This document shows, one piece after another, positions 54,306 to 63,490 of a DNA stretch of 64,000 nt. The stretch comes from Pseudodesulfovibrio sp. zrk46 (GTDB taxonomy: Bacteria; Desulfobacterota; Desulfovibrionia; Desulfovibrionales; Desulfovibrionaceae). The stretch lies in the NCBI RefSeq assembly GCF_012516435.1, contig NZ_CP051216.1:2374001-2438000 (forward strand), in the 5' to 3' direction. The notes beneath the pieces are model-generated. The model did no database searches and was not told the origin of the DNA. It worked only from the letters and a program-made list of their open reading frames with translations. How positions within the stretch are numbered: the first letter of the stretch is position 1; each line of letters opens with the position of its first letter. The translations under genes were made by a program, and so were the position numbers.

Positions 54306-55643
54306 TTACCGTTCCCTGAATGATTGAGCCAGTGACAAATAGATCGGCTTCATGAAGTATTCGATCAGTGTCTTGCTGCCAGTTTTTATATCGGCCTGGA
54401 CTGTCATGCCCGGGAGGATGAGGTGCTTATTACCTCCCGATTCGAGGTGTTCCACGTCAAGGGTGATGGTGCCTTTGTAATAGACCCGGCCCTTTGGGTC
54501 TACGATGGATGACGGTGCGATGTCGGTCAGCTGGCCCTTGAGGCCGCCGTACCTCGCAAAGTCGTAGGCCGTGAGCTTGATGGTCACATCTTGCCCAATC
54601 TCAACGTGGCCGATGTCCCGCGAGGAGATTTGAATTTCTGCGACGAGGTTCTTGCCCCCGGGGATCAGTTCCACGACGGTTTCGCCGGGTTGAATGATTT
54701 CTCCCGGGGAATTGACCTGGAGGTTGTGCACGATGCCGTCCACCGTGGCCTTGATGGAGAGTTGATCAACGTCCATTTCGAACCGCTTGATGATTTCCTG
54801 AACCTCGGAATATTCGGCCTCAACTGTGGCAAGCTCAGCCATCCATCCTTCGAGGGCGTCTTCGCGCAGCTTGACGAGACGGTTCTTGCTCTCGGTCAGC
54901 TTCTCCCGCACCTGAATGCGCCTGACGGGGATTTGATGCAGGTACTCCTGAATTTGGAGGAATTGCCGCTTGATGCCGAAGAACTCGGTCTTGCCGACCA
55001 GTTCCCGCTTGAAGAGGCCTTCGTAGGTCTCGTATTCCTCTTTCATGAGAGCATGCTGTTCGCGCAGGGTCTTCTCTCGGTTACTCAGTTCCTTGAGCTC
55101 CGCTTCGTACTGCTTGATCTGATTCTTCAGGATATCCCGGCTGACAGCCAAGGCTTCGAGTTTTTGCGCATGGAGACGGATCTGTTGATTGGCTTGTTCA
55201 GCGAATTTGGCGTCGAAATTCGAATAGTCGGGCTTGCGGTCCTCAATGTGAGCTGCAAGGCGCTCCTTGCGAAGGGCCAGGGTCGCTTTGCGCGCCAGAT
55301 ACTGGTCGAGGTTGGAAGCGGACTCGGTCGGGTCCAGAACCATCAGGGGCTGGCCGCGTTTTACCGGTTCTCCCTCAATGACGAGGATGTCCATGACAAT
55401 GCCGCCGTCTTCGCTCTGGATCAATTTGACGTGGCCGGAGGGGATGATTTCACCGCTGGTTATGGCCACTTCGTCGATTTGCGTCACCGACGCCCAGCCG
55501 ATGAAGGCCGCGATGATCAGTGTCAGGGTCAGGATCACAAACCTGATGAGCCTTGGAACTCCGGTCTCCTCCAGCAGGAGGGCCTGAGACAGGTGCATGG
55601 ACTTCCGCTTGGCAACGCGCACGTTCTTTTTTGCTGAATTCAT
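54306..55643 (-). CDS. HlyD-family membrane fusion protein of a type I secretion system
   Basis: 445 residues: one inner-membrane helix (about 35-55), a barrel/lipoyl part (GEIIPSGHVKLIQSEDGGIVMDILVIEGEPVKRG), a long coiled coil (about 115-300), the second lipoyl half (ATVDGIVHNLQVNSPGEIIQPG), and the C-terminal barrel (GRVYYKGTITLD ... ILPGMTVQADIKTGSKTLIEYFMKPI), which is the LapC/HlyD signature. It spans the periplasm to a TolC-like channel; no such gene is in the window. It follows the ABC gene by 13 bases. Confidence 0.93.
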   Translation of the reverse strand: MNSAKKNVRVAKRKSMHLSQALLLEETGVPRLIRFVILTLTLIIAAFIGWASVTQIDEVAITSGEIIPSGHVKLIQSEDGGIVMDILVIEGEPVKRGQPLMVLDPTESASNLDQYLARKATLALRKERLAAHIEDRKPDYSNFDAKFAEQANQQIRLHAQKLEALAVSRDILKNQIKQYEAELKELSNREKTLREQHALMKEEYETYEGLFKRELVGKTEFFGIKRQFLQIQEYLHQIPVRRIQVREKLTESKNRLVKLREDALEGWMAELATVEAEYSEVQEIIKRFEMDVDQLSIKATVDGIVHNLQVNSPGEIIQPGETVVELIPGGKNLVAEIQISSRDIGHVEIGQDVTIKLTAYDFARYGGLKGQLTDIAPSSIVDPKGRVYYKGTITLDVEHLESGGNKHLILPGMTVQADIKTGSKTLIEYFMKPIYLSLAQSFRER

Positions 55644-55656
55644 ACCATGATCCTTG

Positions 55657-57768
55657 TCAGCATTTATATTCTTCGGGCAGGAGCGGGATCACTTCTTCCC
55701 GGGGGCCGAATTTTCTGACTCGGCCTTTTTCTATCCAGAGAATCTTGTCGGCTTTGGCGAGGTAATCTGAGTTGTTGGTAACGGCGATCACCGTGGATTT
55801 GCCTCGGAGTTCGTCCAGCAGATCAATGAAGACTTCCCGGTCCTCGAAATCTGCCCGTTCCATGGTCTCATCAAGCAGTAACAGTGGAACCTGCTTGATA
55901 AGTGTTCTGGCCAAGTTGAGCTTCTTCAGGAAGGTGATGGGCATCTGTTTGATCTGGTAGTCGCCGATACGGGTGTTGAGGCCGTCGGACAGGGCTTCCA
56001 CTTCATCCAGAACACCGGCGCGCAGACAGGCGTCCTGCAACTCGCCATCGGTTGCCACCGGATTGATCAGGCGCAGGTTCTGGGCAATGGTGCCATAGAA
56101 AAATTGAGGTTCCTGTGGCGTATAGCCGATGGATCGTCTGAGGGATAACGGGTCCATCTGTCTCAGGCTGGTGTGGTCGAGACTGATGCGACCGGCCTGG
56201 GGCTTATACAGGCCCATGATGAGTTTGAGAATGGTGGACTTGCCTGCTCCATCGTGGCCGACAATACCCAAGATCTCGCCATGGGATACGGAGAAGCTGA
56301 CACCGAGCAGTGCCGGGTACGCCTCTTTCATGTAACGGATGGAGACCTGTGAGAACTCGACATTGCCACGTAGCTCTCTGCTGAGGGTCAGCAAGGATTC
56401 CGTGTGTTGCTCGATGTCCAGATTCATGAGTCGGTCGACCTGTCGCACACTCTTGTTGATGCGCTCCAGTTGGAGCATGACCACGAAGCCGGACCGCAGC
56501 GGAGAGAGTACCCGCCAGACAAGAATCATGCAGGCCACCAGCGCTCCCATGGTCATGCTGCCTGCCAGTACATTGTTGACCGAAACGGCCATGGTGCCCA
56601 CGCCTGTACCCATGATCAGCGCGTTGGTCAGGATGTTGATCTGAGAGGCCAACTGTGCGGCTTTGTACCCCTTAGCTGCGCTTTCGGCCGAGAGTTGCCG
56701 GTAGCGGTTGTCCCACATTACCGGAGTACTGGTCTGCTTGATCTGTTCCATCTTCGTCAGCATTTCCATGACCAGTTCCTGCCTGGCTGAGCCTTGCGTG
56801 GACACTTCGGCGTTGGCGGCCTTGACCAGAGGCAGGTAGATGGCTGCCAGCAGTGCGAATAAACATATTGCCGCGAGTGGGACAAAGATTACGCTGCCGC
56901 CAAGAATGCCCATGACCACGATGAGCAGGATGATGAACGGTACTTCCAGCAGGGCCACAAAGGCCTGACCGGAGAAAAAGTCGCGTACCGAATCAAAGTC
57001 CTTGATGCGAGAGGCCTGCGCGCCGATGGAAGCCGACTCGGTGTAGGCTGGCGGCATGTACAGGATGCGGCGGAAAACCTCGTTACCAACGATGTTGCCC
57101 ATTCGTGCGCTGACAAAGCTCAGGATACCGGACCGGATGAGGCGCAGGCCGAAGTCGCTGAAGATGAATACCAGCACTCCGACTACAATGTAGGCCAGCG
57201 TCTTGTTGTCGTTGAAAAATGGCATCTGGTCATAGATGGTCATGACAAACAGCGGGAGCGTCAGCGCCAACAGGCTGAGCAGGAAAGAGATGATGAGGCC
57301 CTGCCGCAAGGGCGAGCCGAATCGCTTGATGATCTTTATGAACCAGTCTCTTTGCTTGCGGTGCAATGAATGGCCGCGACTGTCCACCTGTGAGAAGAAG
57401 AACGCCGTGCCTTTCGTGGAGTCCGGGTGAATCTCGCTGTATGTTTTGGTGGTGGCGTCAAAGGCGAGTATGGTGTTGCCATCGCTCTTGGCCAGTACCA
57501 AGGCGTCGCCTGTATCCTTCAAAAACAGGCAGGGCAGGTGTTGCGGTTCCAGCGCGTTGAGGCTGGTTGCCATGGAGCGGCTGCCGAACTTGAGGTTGGC
57601 CATGACGTTGAGCAGGTCGGTCAGGTCAAGCTCCGGACTCAGGTGCGGCATGGATTCAGCCAGATGGTTGTCGGACCCACGCCACCCCAATGCATCAAGC
57701 AATGGAGGAATGCACGCGCCCAATCCGCCCGGCATGGTGAATTCAGAAGATACCGCACCCTGTTGCAT
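55657..57768 (-). CDS. Type I secretion ABC transporter 1 (LapB-like, degenerate signature)
   Basis: 703 residues from the ATG that overlaps the hemerythrin stop (TAATG) with AGGAG before it. It has an N-terminal C39-like domain without catalytic Cys (about 1-130), six membrane helices (about 155-440) and an ATPase domain. Walker A GHDGAGKST (about 507) and Walker B LLLLDETME are intact. The LSGGQ signature is replaced by MPITFLKKLNLARTL and the switch His by Asn in VIAVTNNSDY. So one ATP site at most could be normal in a dimer. Confidence 0.88.
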   Translation of the reverse strand: MQQGAVSSEFTMPGGLGACIPPLLDALGWRGSDNHLAESMPHLSPELDLTDLLNVMANLKFGSRSMATSLNALEPQHLPCLFLKDTGDALVLAKSDGNTILAFDATTKTYSEIHPDSTKGTAFFFSQVDSRGHSLHRKQRDWFIKIIKRFGSPLRQGLIISFLLSLLALTLPLFVMTIYDQMPFFNDNKTLAYIVVGVLVFIFSDFGLRLIRSGILSFVSARMGNIVGNEVFRRILYMPPAYTESASIGAQASRIKDFDSVRDFFSGQAFVALLEVPFIILLIVVMGILGGSVIFVPLAAICLFALLAAIYLPLVKAANAEVSTQGSARQELVMEMLTKMEQIKQTSTPVMWDNRYRQLSAESAAKGYKAAQLASQINILTNALIMGTGVGTMAVSVNNVLAGSMTMGALVACMILVWRVLSPLRSGFVVMLQLERINKSVRQVDRLMNLDIEQHTESLLTLSRELRGNVEFSQVSIRYMKEAYPALLGVSFSVSHGEILGIVGHDGAGKSTILKLIMGLYKPQAGRISLDHTSLRQMDPLSLRRSIGYTPQEPQFFYGTIAQNLRLINPVATDGELQDACLRAGVLDEVEALSDGLNTRIGDYQIKQMPITFLKKLNLARTLIKQVPLLLLDETMERADFEDREVFIDLLDELRGKSTVIAVTNNSDYLAKADKILWIEKGRVRKFGPREEVIPLLPEEYKC

Positions 57769-58280
57769 TACTTCTCCTGATCCTTGTTGTCTTTTTTGCC
57801 CAGCACGAACGTCTTGTAATCCGTGACGTTGATGTGGTTCACCCACCAGTCGAGGATGGAGAGCTTCAGGCCGGAAACCATCTGCAATCTGCCTCGTTTG
57901 AAATCCTTGTAATAGTTGTCGATCATCTCCTGAAATTTGGCGTGCTGGCCCATGTGCATCGCCATCAACGGGGTCTCCATCTCTTTCATGATCTGCTGCT
58001 CATGACCGAAATGGATTTCAGCATATTCAATGAGGTTTTCGAAAATTTCCTCACCTCGATGGAGGTTGTAGAAGGACACGTCACGGTTGCTCAGGGCCTG
58101 GATGATGAGATTCAGATCAAGGGCGTACTGGGTGAACCGCTTGTGGTCATCGTCGATGATCTGGATGTTGATCTTGGAGATGATCCCCGAGACATCGGCC
58201 CAGAGTCGGCCCGACTGGAGCACCCATCGTCTCCATGCCAGCTCTTTGGGATCCATGTTCTGCTGTTGGGTTAGAAGCAT
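57768..58280 (-). CDS. Bacteriohemerythrin-like protein inside the secretion operon
   Basis: 170 residues from ATG 58280, with AGGAGG seven bases before; the start overlaps the ABC 2 stop by ten bases. All seven expected iron ligands are visible: DDDH, IHFGHE (His and Glu), MHMGQH (two His), and NHINVTD (His and Asp). The family binds O2 or senses oxygen/redox through a di-iron site. Its place between two transporter subunits suggests co-regulation or oxygen control of secretion. Confidence 0.88.
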   Translation of the reverse strand: MLLTQQQNMDPKELAWRRWVLQSGRLWADVSGIISKINIQIIDDDHKRFTQYALDLNLIIQALSNRDVSFYNLHRGEEIFENLIEYAEIHFGHEQQIMKEMETPLMAMHMGQHAKFQEMIDNYYKDFKRGRLQMVSGLKLSILDWWVNHINVTDYKTFVLGKKDNKDQEK

Positions 58281-59965
58281 TGCTCTGCCTCCTGTTCCGT
58301 CAGGCGTCCGTCTGCAATGGTGTAGACCGTGTCGGCCTTCGCCAGAATAACCGGATCGGATGTGGCAATGACCATGGTGCATTGTCCCTTGAGCTTGTCG
58401 AGCAGCCAGTAGAAGTGCTCTTCACTTTCTGCATCCATGGCATAGCTGGCCCTGTCCATGAGCATGATGCGTGGCCGTATGGCCAGCGAACGGGCCAGAC
58501 ATATGCGCTGAATCACACCCGAAGGGAGAAATTCATAGAGCCTGTTGCCCACATGGGTTTCATAACCGTGTGGCAAGTCCGAGAGGATGGTGTCCAGACC
58601 GAGCAGGGATGCTGCGTCCAGAGCGGCGTCTCGGTGCGCCGGATTGAACAGTGTCAGGTTCTCGAAGATGGTACCGTTGAACAACGTGCCGTTCTGGGGA
58701 ATGAACTCCATACGCCCCTTGTAGTCGTTGTGGCAGATGTCCTGGATGTTGGCATCATCGATATACACTTCGCCCTCAGTGGGCTTGAGCATTCCGTAGA
58801 TCAGGTTGAGTAGCGTCGTGGTCCCCCGTGAGCCTTGGGTGTTCAGGCAGACCATGCGTCCCTTGGAGACATGGAGATTGAGGTCTTTCAGAACGTACGG
58901 AGACTTTTCGTCATATCGGAAAGACACCTTCTTCATCTGGATGACCCCGGCGATTTCACTGGCCAGACATGGTGCGGTCGGGTCGTATTCTTCGCCAAGA
59001 TCGGCAATGCCCTTGATCTGTTCCTTGGCGATCTTGATGTCAGCGTGCCGTACCCAGAACGATGCCAGAGACTTGAACGGCGAGAAGAAACGGCCACTGA
59101 GCAGGGTGCAGGCTGCGAGGCTACCGAGCGTCATCTGCCCGCTGATGGCCTGACTGCCGCCAAAGAAGAGGACCCCAAACAGGATGAACTGGGAGAACAT
59201 GTTGCCCAGACTCACGGGCAGGTTGCCCACAAAAATGACGTCGTAATCTGCCTTGGCACCGTCCGCCTTGAGGCGTTCATGGCGGCGGAGCATGGATTCC
59301 TCAAGGGTGATGGACTTGATGGTGTGGATACCGCTCAAGGCCTCCACCAGAAAGTTGTAGCGGCGATCGCCGATGGTCTTTTGTCGGATTCTGTCCTTGC
59401 TGTACCGCGCCCTGATGAAGCTGATGATGATCAGATACAAAATGGCCATGCCGCCAGCGTATGCGGCCACCATTCTTCCTCCGAGAAAGCCGATGACACC
59501 GAGGAACAGCAAGGCAAACGGGAGGTCCATGATCAACTGGAACGCTTGGCCTGCGTAAAATGACTTGAGTGCGGAAACGGCGCGAAGGCGGTCGAGGTGA
59601 ACACCGGCACCATCGCGTTCGAACTCTTCGAGGTTGCTTGTGAGCCATCTCGAGACACAGGCGTGTGCGAGGCTATGCTCGAACCGGGCGGAAATCCAGT
59701 TGACGATGGTTGAACGGCAAATGCGCAGGATGGAGTCCAGAATCAGCGCGCCAAAGAAACCGATAACGAGCCACAGCAGGGTGGACACGGCTTTGTTGGG
59801 GACGATGCGGTCATAGACCTGCATCAGGATGATGGGCAGCGCCAGTGAAAGGACGTTGATGCCAATCGATGCGAGGAGGAGGTCCGGCGAGCTACGCAGG
59901 AAGAGCGGCATGGAGACGATGTCCCTGAGGAGCCCCCGCTTCTGTTTGAAATAGGATAAGTCCAT
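58271..59965 (-). CDS. Type I secretion-type ABC transporter 2 with non-canonical ATPase
   Basis: 564 residues, no C39-like domain; six membrane helices (about 25-310) and an ATPase-like domain. The Walker A is NTQGSRGTTT (about 375-384) with the essential Lys replaced by Thr, the signature is LPSGVIQRICLARSL, Walker B RIMLMDRAS lacks the catalytic Glu, and the switch is ATSDP without His. It can hardly hydrolyse ATP alone and is most simply a partner of ABC 1 in a heterodimer. Confidence 0.87.
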   Translation of the reverse strand: MDLSYFKQKRGLLRDIVSMPLFLRSSPDLLLASIGINVLSLALPIILMQVYDRIVPNKAVSTLLWLVIGFFGALILDSILRICRSTIVNWISARFEHSLAHACVSRWLTSNLEEFERDGAGVHLDRLRAVSALKSFYAGQAFQLIMDLPFALLFLGVIGFLGGRMVAAYAGGMAILYLIIISFIRARYSKDRIRQKTIGDRRYNFLVEALSGIHTIKSITLEESMLRRHERLKADGAKADYDVIFVGNLPVSLGNMFSQFILFGVLFFGGSQAISGQMTLGSLAACTLLSGRFFSPFKSLASFWVRHADIKIAKEQIKGIADLGEEYDPTAPCLASEIAGVIQMKKVSFRYDEKSPYVLKDLNLHVSKGRMVCLNTQGSRGTTTLLNLIYGMLKPTEGEVYIDDANIQDICHNDYKGRMEFIPQNGTLFNGTIFENLTLFNPAHRDAALDAASLLGLDTILSDLPHGYETHVGNRLYEFLPSGVIQRICLARSLAIRPRIMLMDRASYAMDAESEEHFYWLLDKLKGQCTMVIATSDPVILAKADTVYTIADGRLTEQEAEQCF

Positions 59966-60035
59966 CGCGTTTCACTTGCTTCAGGTTACAGCTTTTATAC
60001 AACCATACAATAAGCAAAACAAAATCGCGATGATA

Positions 60036-60064
60036 ATATGCGCCCCTGTAACAGGGGCGCATAT
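60036..60064 (-). terminator. Strong hairpin between the acidic protein gene and the transporter genes
   Basis: ATATGCGCCCCTG/CAGGGGCGCATAT with a three-base loop, perfect for 13 bp. The following minus strand is A/T mixed, without a T run. Such hairpins after the substrate gene often lower expression of the transporter genes in type I loci. Confidence 0.65.
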
Positions 60065-60076
60065 TTGAATGACTCT

Positions 60077-62356
60077 TTACCAGTCAGAATTGTCTTGGAA
60101 GTCTTCGGCGTCCTGGTCAAAGGCATCAAGGGTGTCGTCGCTTTCGATTCCTTCCTGGTCGTCGTCTTCTCGTTGTTGCCCGCGCCCCCGACCGCCTTCA
60201 TCGTCTTCTATTTCGTCGGTCCAGCCGCCTGCCATGTCGGCATCTCCGTCCATGGGATCGTCGGATTCGGTCTGGTCAGTCCAACTGTCTGAACCTTCGC
60301 CGCCGTCCTCGTTGTCGAACAGGAAGAAGTCGGTTTCCAGAGCATCGTCTCCGCCACCATCATCTACACGTTCATCGTAGAACTGATGGTCTTCGGTCAC
60401 ACCGGGCGGGGCATCGTCCAAGCCGTTGCCGATTCCCATGTTGCCCTTGGGGCCGCCTTGGTCAGCGCCACCGTCATCGGCTCCGGCGTCTGATTCCTGA
60501 TCGCCGCCCTTGCCTTGGTCCGGTCCTTCTTCAACCTGACCCCAACGGTTTCCTTGGCCACCTTCGGCATCATCGCCGGTGGCAGAATCATCTTCACCGC
60601 CGCGCCCGCGACCTTGACCTCGGCCGCCATCGTCATCTGTTCCAGTAGCAAAGTCGCCGCCGTCTCCAGCATCGTCTCCGCTGCCGTCATCTACGCGTTC
60701 ATCGTAGAACTTATGCTCTTCGGTCACACCGGGAGGGGCATCGTCCAAGCCGTTGCCGATTCCCATGTTGCCCTTGGGGCCACCTTGGTCTGCGCCACCG
60801 TCATCGGCTCCAGTATCTGATTCCTGATCGCCAGCTTGACCTTGATCCGGTCCTTCTTCGACCTGGCCCCAACGGTTGCCTTGGCCACCATCGGAATCAT
60901 CGCCGGTGCCGGAGTCATCGTCATTGTCGTTTTGACCTTGTCCCTGTCCTTGGCCTTGACCACCTTCATCGTCCGGTCCTCCGTCAACCTGTCCCCAGCG
61001 GTTGCCGGGGCCATCTTCGCCGCCGGAATCATCCCGATCTTCATCGGGATCAGGAGCCGGAGGCTCCGGTTCAGGTTCTGGCTCGGGCTCCGGAGTGGGC
61101 TCAGGCTCAGGTTCCGGCTCCGGTTCTGGAGTCGGTTCAGGTTCTGGCTCGGGCTCCGGAGTGGGCTCAGGCTCAGGTTCCGGCTCCGGTTCTGGAGTCG
61201 GTTCAGGTTCTGGCTCGGGCTCCGGAGTGGGCTCAGGCTCAGGTTCCGGCTCCGGTTCTGGAGTCGGTTCAGGTTCTGGCTCGGGCTCCGGAGTGGGCTC
61301 AGGCTCAGGTTCCGGCTCCGGTTCTGGAGTCGGTTCAGGTTCTGGCTCGGGCTCCGGAGTGGGCTCAGGCTCAGGTTCCGGCTCCGGTTCTGGAGTCGGT
61401 TCAGGTTCTGGCTCGGGCTCCGGAGTGGGCTCAGGCTCAGGTTCCGGCTCCGGTTCTGGAGTCGGTTCAGGTTCTGGCTCGGGCTCCGGAGTGGGCTCAG
61501 GCTCAGGTTCCGGCTCCGGTTCTGGAGTCGGTTCAGGTTCTGGCTCGGGCTCCGGAGTGGGCTCAGGCTCAGGTTCCGGCTCCGGTTCTGGAGTCGGTTC
61601 AGGTTCTGGCTCGGGCTCCGGAGTGGGCTCAGGCTCAGGTTCCGGCTCCGGTTCTGGAGTCGGTTCAGGTTCTGGCTCGGGCTCCGGAGTGGGCTCAGGC
61701 TCAGGTTCCGGCTCCGGTTCTGCGGGAGAGGCTGTCGGTGTCGTGGATTCCACGGCATCAGAGGGGGCGTCGGTCTCAGCGGCCTCTGCTGTGTCCTCCG
61801 CTACAATGGGTTCCGCTTCAGTCGTGGCAGCTTCGGTTGCTGCTTCGGCTGCTGGGGCGGTTCCACTTGAAACAGCGGAATCAGCACCTTCTCCAGCTTG
61901 GGATTGAGCAGTGGTTTCATCTTCGGCTGCGGGGACATCTTCTGAAACAATTCTGGGGCCGCCTGTCGGACGAGGCGTTTCTGTGGCGGTGGGAGCAGGC
62001 CGATCTATGTCACCTGTTGGAAAAGTTGTCTCTTCGCCAGATGCGGCAGCGGTGCCGGGCGAAGTTGCTGCTGCAGAACCCTCATCAGTGAATTCGGTTT
62101 GGCTCTCACGGGTAAGGTCGCCTTCGGTCGAGGCGGTACCTTCACCGGTCTGCTCGTCGTCAGTCGAGGGCCCACCTTCTTGTGTGCCGCCTGCCAATAA
62201 GGTTCCAGCGAGATCAGATGAGTCGAGACCCTCTCCATCTACACCCTGCAATTCGGCTTGCTCTTCTGCTGACAAATCCTTCTTTTTCGCGTCCTGCAGA
62301 ACCGTCAGCTCATCAAGCTCCCGTTGCTCTTCATTACGATCTTGTTCATCAGCCAT
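60077..62356 (-). CDS. Acidic Pro-Glu repeat protein upstream of the type I secretion genes
   Basis: 759 residues, extremely acidic, no signal peptide, no Cys. Residues about 1-190 are Glu/Thr/Ala-rich and disordered; 211-431 are ten copies of a 22-residue (PE)n-TP unit; the C-terminal half has a duplicated 109-residue block with [28 protein letters not shown] and FYDERVDD. It has no RTX nonapeptides. Position 112 bases before ABC 2 on the same strand suggests it is a substrate or a cell-surface partner of the system. Confidence 0.75.
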   Translation of the reverse strand: MADEQDRNEEQRELDELTVLQDAKKKDLSAEEQAELQGVDGEGLDSSDLAGTLLAGGTQEGGPSTDDEQTGEGTASTEGDLTRESQTEFTDEGSAAATSPGTAAASGEETTFPTGDIDRPAPTATETPRPTGGPRIVSEDVPAAEDETTAQSQAGEGADSAVSSGTAPAAEAATEAATTEAEPIVAEDTAEAAETDAPSDAVESTTPTASPAEPEPEPEPEPTPEPEPEPEPTPEPEPEPEPEPTPEPEPEPEPTPEPEPEPEPEPTPEPEPEPEPTPEPEPEPEPEPTPEPEPEPEPTPEPEPEPEPEPTPEPEPEPEPTPEPEPEPEPEPTPEPEPEPEPTPEPEPEPEPEPTPEPEPEPEPTPEPEPEPEPEPTPEPEPEPEPTPEPEPEPEPEPTPEPEPEPEPTPEPEPEPEPEPTPEPEPEPEPEPPAPDPDEDRDDSGGEDGPGNRWGQVDGGPDDEGGQGQGQGQGQNDNDDDSGTGDDSDGGQGNRWGQVEEGPDQGQAGDQESDTGADDGGADQGGPKGNMGIGNGLDDAPPGVTEEHKFYDERVDDGSGDDAGDGGDFATGTDDDGGRGQGRGRGGEDDSATGDDAEGGQGNRWGQVEEGPDQGKGGDQESDAGADDGGADQGGPKGNMGIGNGLDDAPPGVTEDHQFYDERVDDGGGDDALETDFFLFDNEDGGEGSDSWTDQTESDDPMDGDADMAGGWTDEIEDDEGGRGRGQQREDDDQEGIESDDTLDAFDQDAEDFQDNSDW
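60360..61010 (-). repeat. Tandem duplication of about 327 bp in the acidic protein
   Basis: Plus-strand sequences TTCATCGTAGAACT near 60372 and 60699 and the surroundings match with an offset near 327 bases, including the codons for [15 protein letters not shown] and [11 protein letters not shown] third, partial GNRWGQV unit stands at about 60995. Confidence 0.8.
61061..61722 (-). repeat. 66-bp tandem repeat, ten copies
   Basis: The 66-base unit is repeated with nearly no change, each encoding 22 residues of alternating Pro and Glu with Thr-Pro every 9 or 11 residues. Near-perfect identity shows recent expansion by slippage or unequal recombination. Copy number is likely variable between strains and difficult in short-read assembly. 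Confidence 0.95.
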
Positions 62357-62609
62357 GACATCTCCGGGTTGTCATTCTGGGATACTATTTGAATACGTCT
62401 TCATCTCAGAAGAAATCAATTAGTATTCCTTTCTGTCTTTATAATAACTATTCCTAGTTAGAGCAAGCTTATTAGCACCTAGCAACGCTAAATGCTGGAG
62501 TGACTTACTTGGAACTAAAAAAAGAAGAGTAACCCCCTTTTCTCAAATACATAAAACGTATAATGAAAGACGTATCCATTTGAACAACGCAATCGAAGGG
62601 CTGACGTAG

Positions 62610-63485
62610 ATGGTTCGTTTCATAGTTTACTGTCTTTGTTTCATGATGCTGTTAGCAGTACCTGCTATGGCACAGGATATGGTGATTACTTACCGTTCTC
62701 CGGAGAGCATCAATGACAGTCGATATAACTATGACACAGAAGCCTTGGAGTTGGCTCTGGAAAAGACCAGCGACACGTGGGGTGGGTACTCACTCCTCCC
62801 CAGTCCTGTGATGAACTTTCCTCGTGCCATTGATTTCCTCAAAGGACACGAACTCGACAATCCGATGTTCAAACTGTCTGCCAGTGCCGAGTTGTGTGAA
62901 GAGTTCGAATACGTGCCGTTCCCGATTGATCTGGGTATCGTAGGATACAGAATGTTCTTCGTGTCAGACACCGTGAATTACAGGCTTTCCAAGGTGAAAA
63001 GCGTTAAAGAACTCAAGGAATTCTCAATCGGTCAGGGAGCTGGCTGGTTGGATGGGGAAATACTGGAGGCGGCAGGCTTCAAGGTGCGCGTGGCTCCCAA
63101 CTATGAGAGCCTGTTTAACATGGTCGCCGAGCAGCGGTTTGAGTTGTTCCCAAGGGGAATCAACGAGGTGGAGTTGGAGTTCAAGTCTCACGACCACATT
63201 CCCGGATTCATGTTGAACCGGACAATAGGCATACATTATCCATTGCCCAGGTTCTTTTTCACCAACAAGAATGACAAGAAGGCCGCCCAGAGAATTTTCG
63301 AAGGATTGGTTATGGCCTATGAAGACGGGTCGCTAAAAGAGCTCTGGATGAAGCATTATGGACCGAGCCTTGAATTCGCGAAGATAGGCGACGTCACCTT
63401 TTTCGACGTTGAGAATCCGCTTTTGAAAGGCGTTGACCCATCATACAAGAAGTACATGCTGAAATTCGGCAGCCTTGAAAAATGA
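62610..63485 (+). CDS. Periplasmic solute-binding-type protein
   Basis: 291 residues with a signal peptide ending AVPAMA. The fold pattern fits SBP_bac_3-type proteins (SVKELKEFSIGQGAGWLDGEILEAAGFKV, LPRFFFTNKNDKKAAQRIFEGLVMAYEDGSLKELW). No permease or sensor gene is adjacent, so it may be an orphan sensor-type protein. Weak ribosome site. Ligand unknown. Confidence 0.78.
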   Translation: MVRFIVYCLCFMMLLAVPAMAQDMVITYRSPESINDSRYNYDTEALELALEKTSDTWGGYSLLPSPVMNFPRAIDFLKGHELDNPMFKLSASAELCEEFEYVPFPIDLGIVGYRMFFVSDTVNYRLSKVKSVKELKEFSIGQGAGWLDGEILEAAGFKVRVAPNYESLFNMVAEQRFELFPRGINEVELEFKSHDHIPGFMLNRTIGIHYPLPRFFFTNKNDKKAAQRIFEGLVMAYEDGSLKELWMKHYGPSLEFAKIGDVTFFDVENPLLKGVDPSYKKYMLKFGSLEK

Positions 63486-63490
63486 TTCCC

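Noticed and set aside
61061-61722. CRISPR array
   Set aside because: The 66-bp units are directly joined with no unique spacers, lie inside a coding frame, and no cas gene is present.
60836-61907. Two long plus-strand ORFs (GSGSGV- and FRLRLRF-type repeats) over the tandem repeat
   Set aside because: They are other frames of the 66-bp repeat, whose unit length divisible by three leaves all frames open; no ribosome-binding site, and the minus-strand Pro-Glu frame continues into non-repeat coding sequence at both ends.
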